Positions 60,519 to 64,000 of a DNA stretch of 64,000 nt are shown in pieces. Position 1 is the stretch's first letter, and each line of letters opens with the position of its first letter. Source of the DNA: Sipunculus nudus (lineage: Eukaryota; Annelida; Sipuncula; Golfingiida; Sipunculidae); the NCBI GenBank assembly GCA_026874595.1, contig CM049316.1, positions 46,019,695 through 46,083,694 of the forward strand, in the 5' to 3' direction. Position numbers and translations under genes: made by a program. The notes beneath the pieces were generated by a model that did not search any database, was not told the origin of the DNA, and saw nothing but the letters and a program-made list of their open reading frames with translations.

Positions 60519-62165
60519 GTTTATATACCAGACATTGCCTAATAAATTTTCAACAGTTAGTCGGCGAGGATTTATGCACTGTACCAGGCATTGCAAATAT
60601 ATTATTCCAAGGGATTTTTGTGAGAGACTTAATGTACATACATTGCAGATATTCTACAAGACTTTTGCTCTTCACAAAGTATTGCATAATTATTCTTGTT
60701 GGATATTCAAAGCATATTAAGTTCCTGTGGTATTCAACAGAAACACAACTTCCATATCGCAGAAAAGCATTATGAGAGCATTCATCCAAGAGACAACTCA
60801 TACTTTTTGTACCATAATTCAGTTCATGCCTAGCTCTGCTGCATGTACTTGGACCTGCAATAAACAAACCAGGCTTACATGTGTTCTTTATAACGTGAAA
60901 GAGATTTTGGTCAAATTTTTTTCAGCATCTTGACCTTCTAGTTTACACAGTTTTTCTAGTTACTCTGAACTCAGAAATGCACTCCCTTGAGCTGTGCGCC
61001 AGCGGCTATGGGGATACCCTGTTAAGTGTTGATCCTGTTAATATTGATCAAACATTACTCTTTCTTTTATACTGGCGCACCATGTATACCAATAAAGGTG
61101 ATTATATGAATTCCAGCTCTGTCCAGTTACTATTATTTGCAGTTTATATTACACCCTATGGTTGGATTCTATGGTTTTCTTTTGATGTTCTGTCTAAAAT
61201 GCAGTTATACTGTGCTCGTGCTTGGAGAACTGTTAATTGAGTCTCAATATTTTGCACTTTTTGATTTTAATAATCTTGGAACTAAAATGAAATATTTGCC
61301 TGTATAACATGCTTAAATTGAAATTTGACAACATACATTAAATTTTTTAGCCAATCAGGTTTAACCCGAGGTGACTGCCGGATGTACCATGCAAGTATAA
61401 CGAATACCTTTAGTTGCAGCAGAAGCACAATTAAATTTTGAAATTTGTGACAAAATTGATTACTTTATGACAAAATGATATCATACTAAACTTTAGATAA
61501 TACATCCCTTAATCGTGGAATAATATCAGCATAATACAATTAAAAATTACCTGAGAGGGAGCCCGGGTTAAGAGTTATGCTGGCTATAATTATTGGCGAA
61601 AACCGATATGTTTATACAGCACTCGTTACTCATGTGGAGAATGGAGGTAAGTTATATAAGGTGCATTGTTTATATAACCTTAATTCCATTTGTATTTTAG
61701 ACCAGTGATCCACCGACGAGAGGACATAAATCAATTCAAATGCCGCAGTCGTATTCGCACATTTTCAGGAGACTGGTTGATTTATTATGGTTAACAGACT
61801 GTAAAGGTTGGAACATCATGCCCGGAAGAAACAGGATTTGTACAAACATGGTTCTAACTTGTGTTGCCGTGCCGTGAGTGGTTTGTCCAACACGGCTGAT
61901 TGCCATATGTGCGTGCAGCTAATGCGCATGAGGAAAAGCACCATAAAAAACATTCCTTACATATTCCGTCAACTCGCACCAGATTTGCTGTTTGAATGGA
62001 CCAATGTATTTATATACTCATCTTTAATACTCTGGTTCTGACTAGAGAAGATAAAGATGAAAATTACAGTAAATTTATTTGGAATATCAATTAAAGAATG
62101 TTGGAAAATCTTAACCGACTCCTGATGATAATGAACCCTCCTTTCAGGACAGACTGTTTATTGTA
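60519..62165 (+). other. EIF2S2 3' UTR and downstream DNA
   Basis: No second gene is supported. Open frames near 60977-61240 and 61808-62041 show no domain and no clear splice context. Confidence 0.5.
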
Positions 62166-62801
62166 TCCCCAGACAAAGTCGGGGGATACTATGTCTTCAT
62201 ACCGGTCCCGCCGCCGCATATAAATCTTGTTGGCGCGATAACTCAAAAAATATTTCACGGACCATTACCAAACTTGGTATATGTATAGATATGGGTGAGA
62301 GGACGACGCCTATTAAAAATGAGGTCATGACCTTGACTAGGAGTGTCCGTGACCTTGAATAGGTCCAATTTTGGGGAAAATCTCACAAATTCTTAAATAT
62401 CTCAAGAAATCTTGCATGGATTGGTCCAAAAATCAAGTTGATGGAAGATCATGGATAGGGTTGTCATGTACCGGAAACAGGTGGCGCCACCTATTATTCT
62501 TTACTTGTTTTCGTGCGTTTTGATACCCCCAAAGTTGCTGTTTGACAGTACTGTGAGCATTATAAGTCGAAAACTTTCGGACAGACTTCTTTCATATTAT
62601 GCATATACATAGATATGGGTTAGGGAATTATGTTTATTTAAATTTGGGTCATGACCTTTACTATGAGAGTGACCTTTTCTATGAGTGTGGTCTGATATTA
62701 ATTGTTGCTGAAGATGGGGGCCTATTCTTAAAGTGGGGGGGGGGGGGGGGGGGGGGATTAATTGTCTGGGGATACTATGGCACCTGCCAAGAAATATCTA
62801 G
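62166..62801 (+). mobile_element. Family G Helitron-like element, 636 bp, complete ends
   Basis: The 5' end is A|TCCCCAGAC, inside a hairpin GTATCCCC-A-GAC / GTC-G-GGGGATAC (62163-62189). Near the 3' end the half-palindrome recurs as GTCTGGGGATAC (62764-62775). It is followed by a hairpin TGGCA-CC-TGCCA (62778-62789), eight bases, then CTAG (62798-62801) and T. The 5' TC, 3' hairpin 8-12 bases before CTRR, and A/T host bases are the canonical Helitron signature. The interior includes CAGGTGGCGCCACCTATT and a long poly-G run, and no protein. Confidence 0.7.
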
Positions 62802-63482
62802 TTAAAATACTTACTACCTGAACAACGTAAAAAAAGTTTACAAAACAGCTGTAGGGTCAAACACATTTGTTAAGCATTCGATCACCAGTGTCATCCTGCC
62901 AACTAGTCCGATTTAATCGTACTTAGTCCGATTTTTAAGATTTTTGGCAGGAGAAAATCGTAGTACGATTTTTGAATATTCTGGGAAAAGAAATTTCATT
63001 CTGCTAATCAAAACAGGAATTTCCTGTCAGTAAATTCTGATCGAACTTCATGTGTTCATTCGTCATTCATTCATTCCATTACCCCATTAATCCTGAGCGG
63101 TTTAAACTCGATCTATTGTAGCTTGTACTCATTGAGTGGCATACTGTAAACTTCGCGTGTGCATATGCTAATAATGTAACTTTCAACTGTGGCACGAGCA
63201 TGCGATGCAAAACGGAACCGTTGCGAACCAGTTTCTATTTCCTATCGCTGTGTCTGCGCATGAATTGAAATACATGTGTCGACCTTAAATGAGAGCGATT
63301 TCTAGGACACCCTGCGTGGTGAAATGCAGCCGTGAACAAAAGTGCACATATTCTAAACGCAGGTGCGTGACCGCGGCATTCGGTTAATTCTCTTGTGGGC
63401 GAGCTCCATTGAACGATGTATAAACGGGCTGACTGACACGTGCTTGCTGTTAAGTATATGGGAAAACTAATCCTGATGACAC

Positions 63483-63583
63483 CAATGACACCTGACCCAC
63501 ACACCCATTGGATGACTTTAGATCGACGTCATTTGACCCATGCGTCCATTGGTTGACCTCGATTTTATTTGCATAGACGTCAT
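63483..63583. promoter_or_regulatory. Promoter-like cluster: CCAAT, CRE-like and octamer motifs
   Basis: Inverted CCAAT boxes (ATTGG at 63507-63511 and 63548-63552) alternate with CRE-like GACGTCAT (63525-63532 and 63576-63583). A perfect octamer, ATTTGCAT, lies at 63567-63574. The two CCAAT/CRE pairs form an imperfect ~45-50 bp repeat. No downstream gene is visible before the window ends. Confidence 0.3.
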
Positions 63584-63760
63584 CTGACCTCTGACCCGCC
63601 TTGTGACTGTCACTGTCTGACCGTTGTTGTATTTTGCACGGAAGAAAGTTCCCGCTTCGACGGGCTGGACGTGATACCTATCATCAAAGTGAATCAAAGA
63701 GGAAAATATTTGTCTTTAACTTATCAAACAAATTATTTGCATTCATTAAACGGACCGTAT

Positions 63761-63957
63761 CAGGGGCGGATCCAGGATTTAGGAAAAGGGGGGGGGGGGG
63801 GGGTCCAGGACAAATGAAAACCCTAAAAAAAAGGTCCTTAGGTCTCAAAAAAGGGGGGCAAAATTTTGTCTGAAGCCCTTAAAAAACGTTGTTTCTGATG
63901 AAAAAAAGGGGGGGGGGGGGCGTCCGGACCCCCCCCCCCCCCCTGGATCCGCTTCTG
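63761..63957. mobile_element. hAT-like MITE with 5-bp target duplication CGTAT
   Basis: The left end is CAGGGGCGGATCCAGG and the right end CCTGGATCCGCTTCTG. The perfect flanks CGTAT are at 63756-63760 and 63958-63962. The interior is poly-G/poly-C rich. It is the same family as 13684-13875. Confidence 0.85.
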
Positions 63958-64000
63958 CGTATGCACTTTAGATGTGCCAGTGTTTACCGTTTGATCCAAA

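Noticed and set aside
60977-61240. 87-codon open frame after EIF2S2.
   Set aside because: It lies in the 3' flank, has no domain and its start context is unremarkable. Probably chance.

Overview
This is AT-rich eukaryotic nuclear DNA from an animal. It has spliced genes with GT-AG introns, long introns, many microsatellites and a dense load of short non-autonomous transposons. There are no bacterial-type operons. The one complete gene encodes a metazoan-type translation initiation factor. The repeat style (hairpin-ended elements with ~280-340 bp internal tandem repeats and GTCT/GACA microsatellites) reminds me of marine invertebrates, especially molluscs, but I cannot fix the phylum from sequence alone.

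Layout. (1) About 0.5-14.3 kb, minus strand: pieces of a gene for a secreted protein. They are a consensus TATA box, a tiny untranslated first exon, an exon with a clear signal peptide, and about 11 kb further on an exon encoding the start of a von Willebrand factor D (VWD) domain. The gene appears to run off the left edge. Its introns hold a large tandem-repeat element (3.5-10.5 kb), a decayed LINE 3' end and a hAT-like MITE. (2) About 14-32 kb: no convincing host gene. The stretch holds two copies of a ~710 bp DNA element with 9-bp target duplications, a solo LTR, two Tigger/pogo-like elements (one carrying a broken CENP-B-type DNA-binding segment) and TA microsatellites. (3) 32.2-60.5 kb, plus strand: EIF2S2 (eIF2 beta), nine coding exons, 307 residues. 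It is complete, and one intron has a GC donor. Introns 1, 4 and 8 are filled with repeat elements. (4) 60.5-64 kb: the 3' flank, a 636 bp Helitron-like element, a promoter-like cluster and a second hAT-like MITE.

The main unusual signal is in the repeats. Four sequence-unrelated families (called E, F, G and H here) appear to share one plan. Where I can see both ends, end A is a hairpin (often followed by a GTCT/GACA microsatellite), the body is made of ~280-340 bp tandem units, and end B repeats half of the A palindrome, then a smaller hairpin, then CTAG-T or a similar end. That is close to Helitron/Helentron architecture. The bodies of all four families repeatedly carry a GCGCC(A/C)CCT core. 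In family F it extends to an 18/19 match to the CTCF consensus as I know it, so these elements may be spreading CTCF-like sites through introns. This is inference from motif reading and has not been tested.
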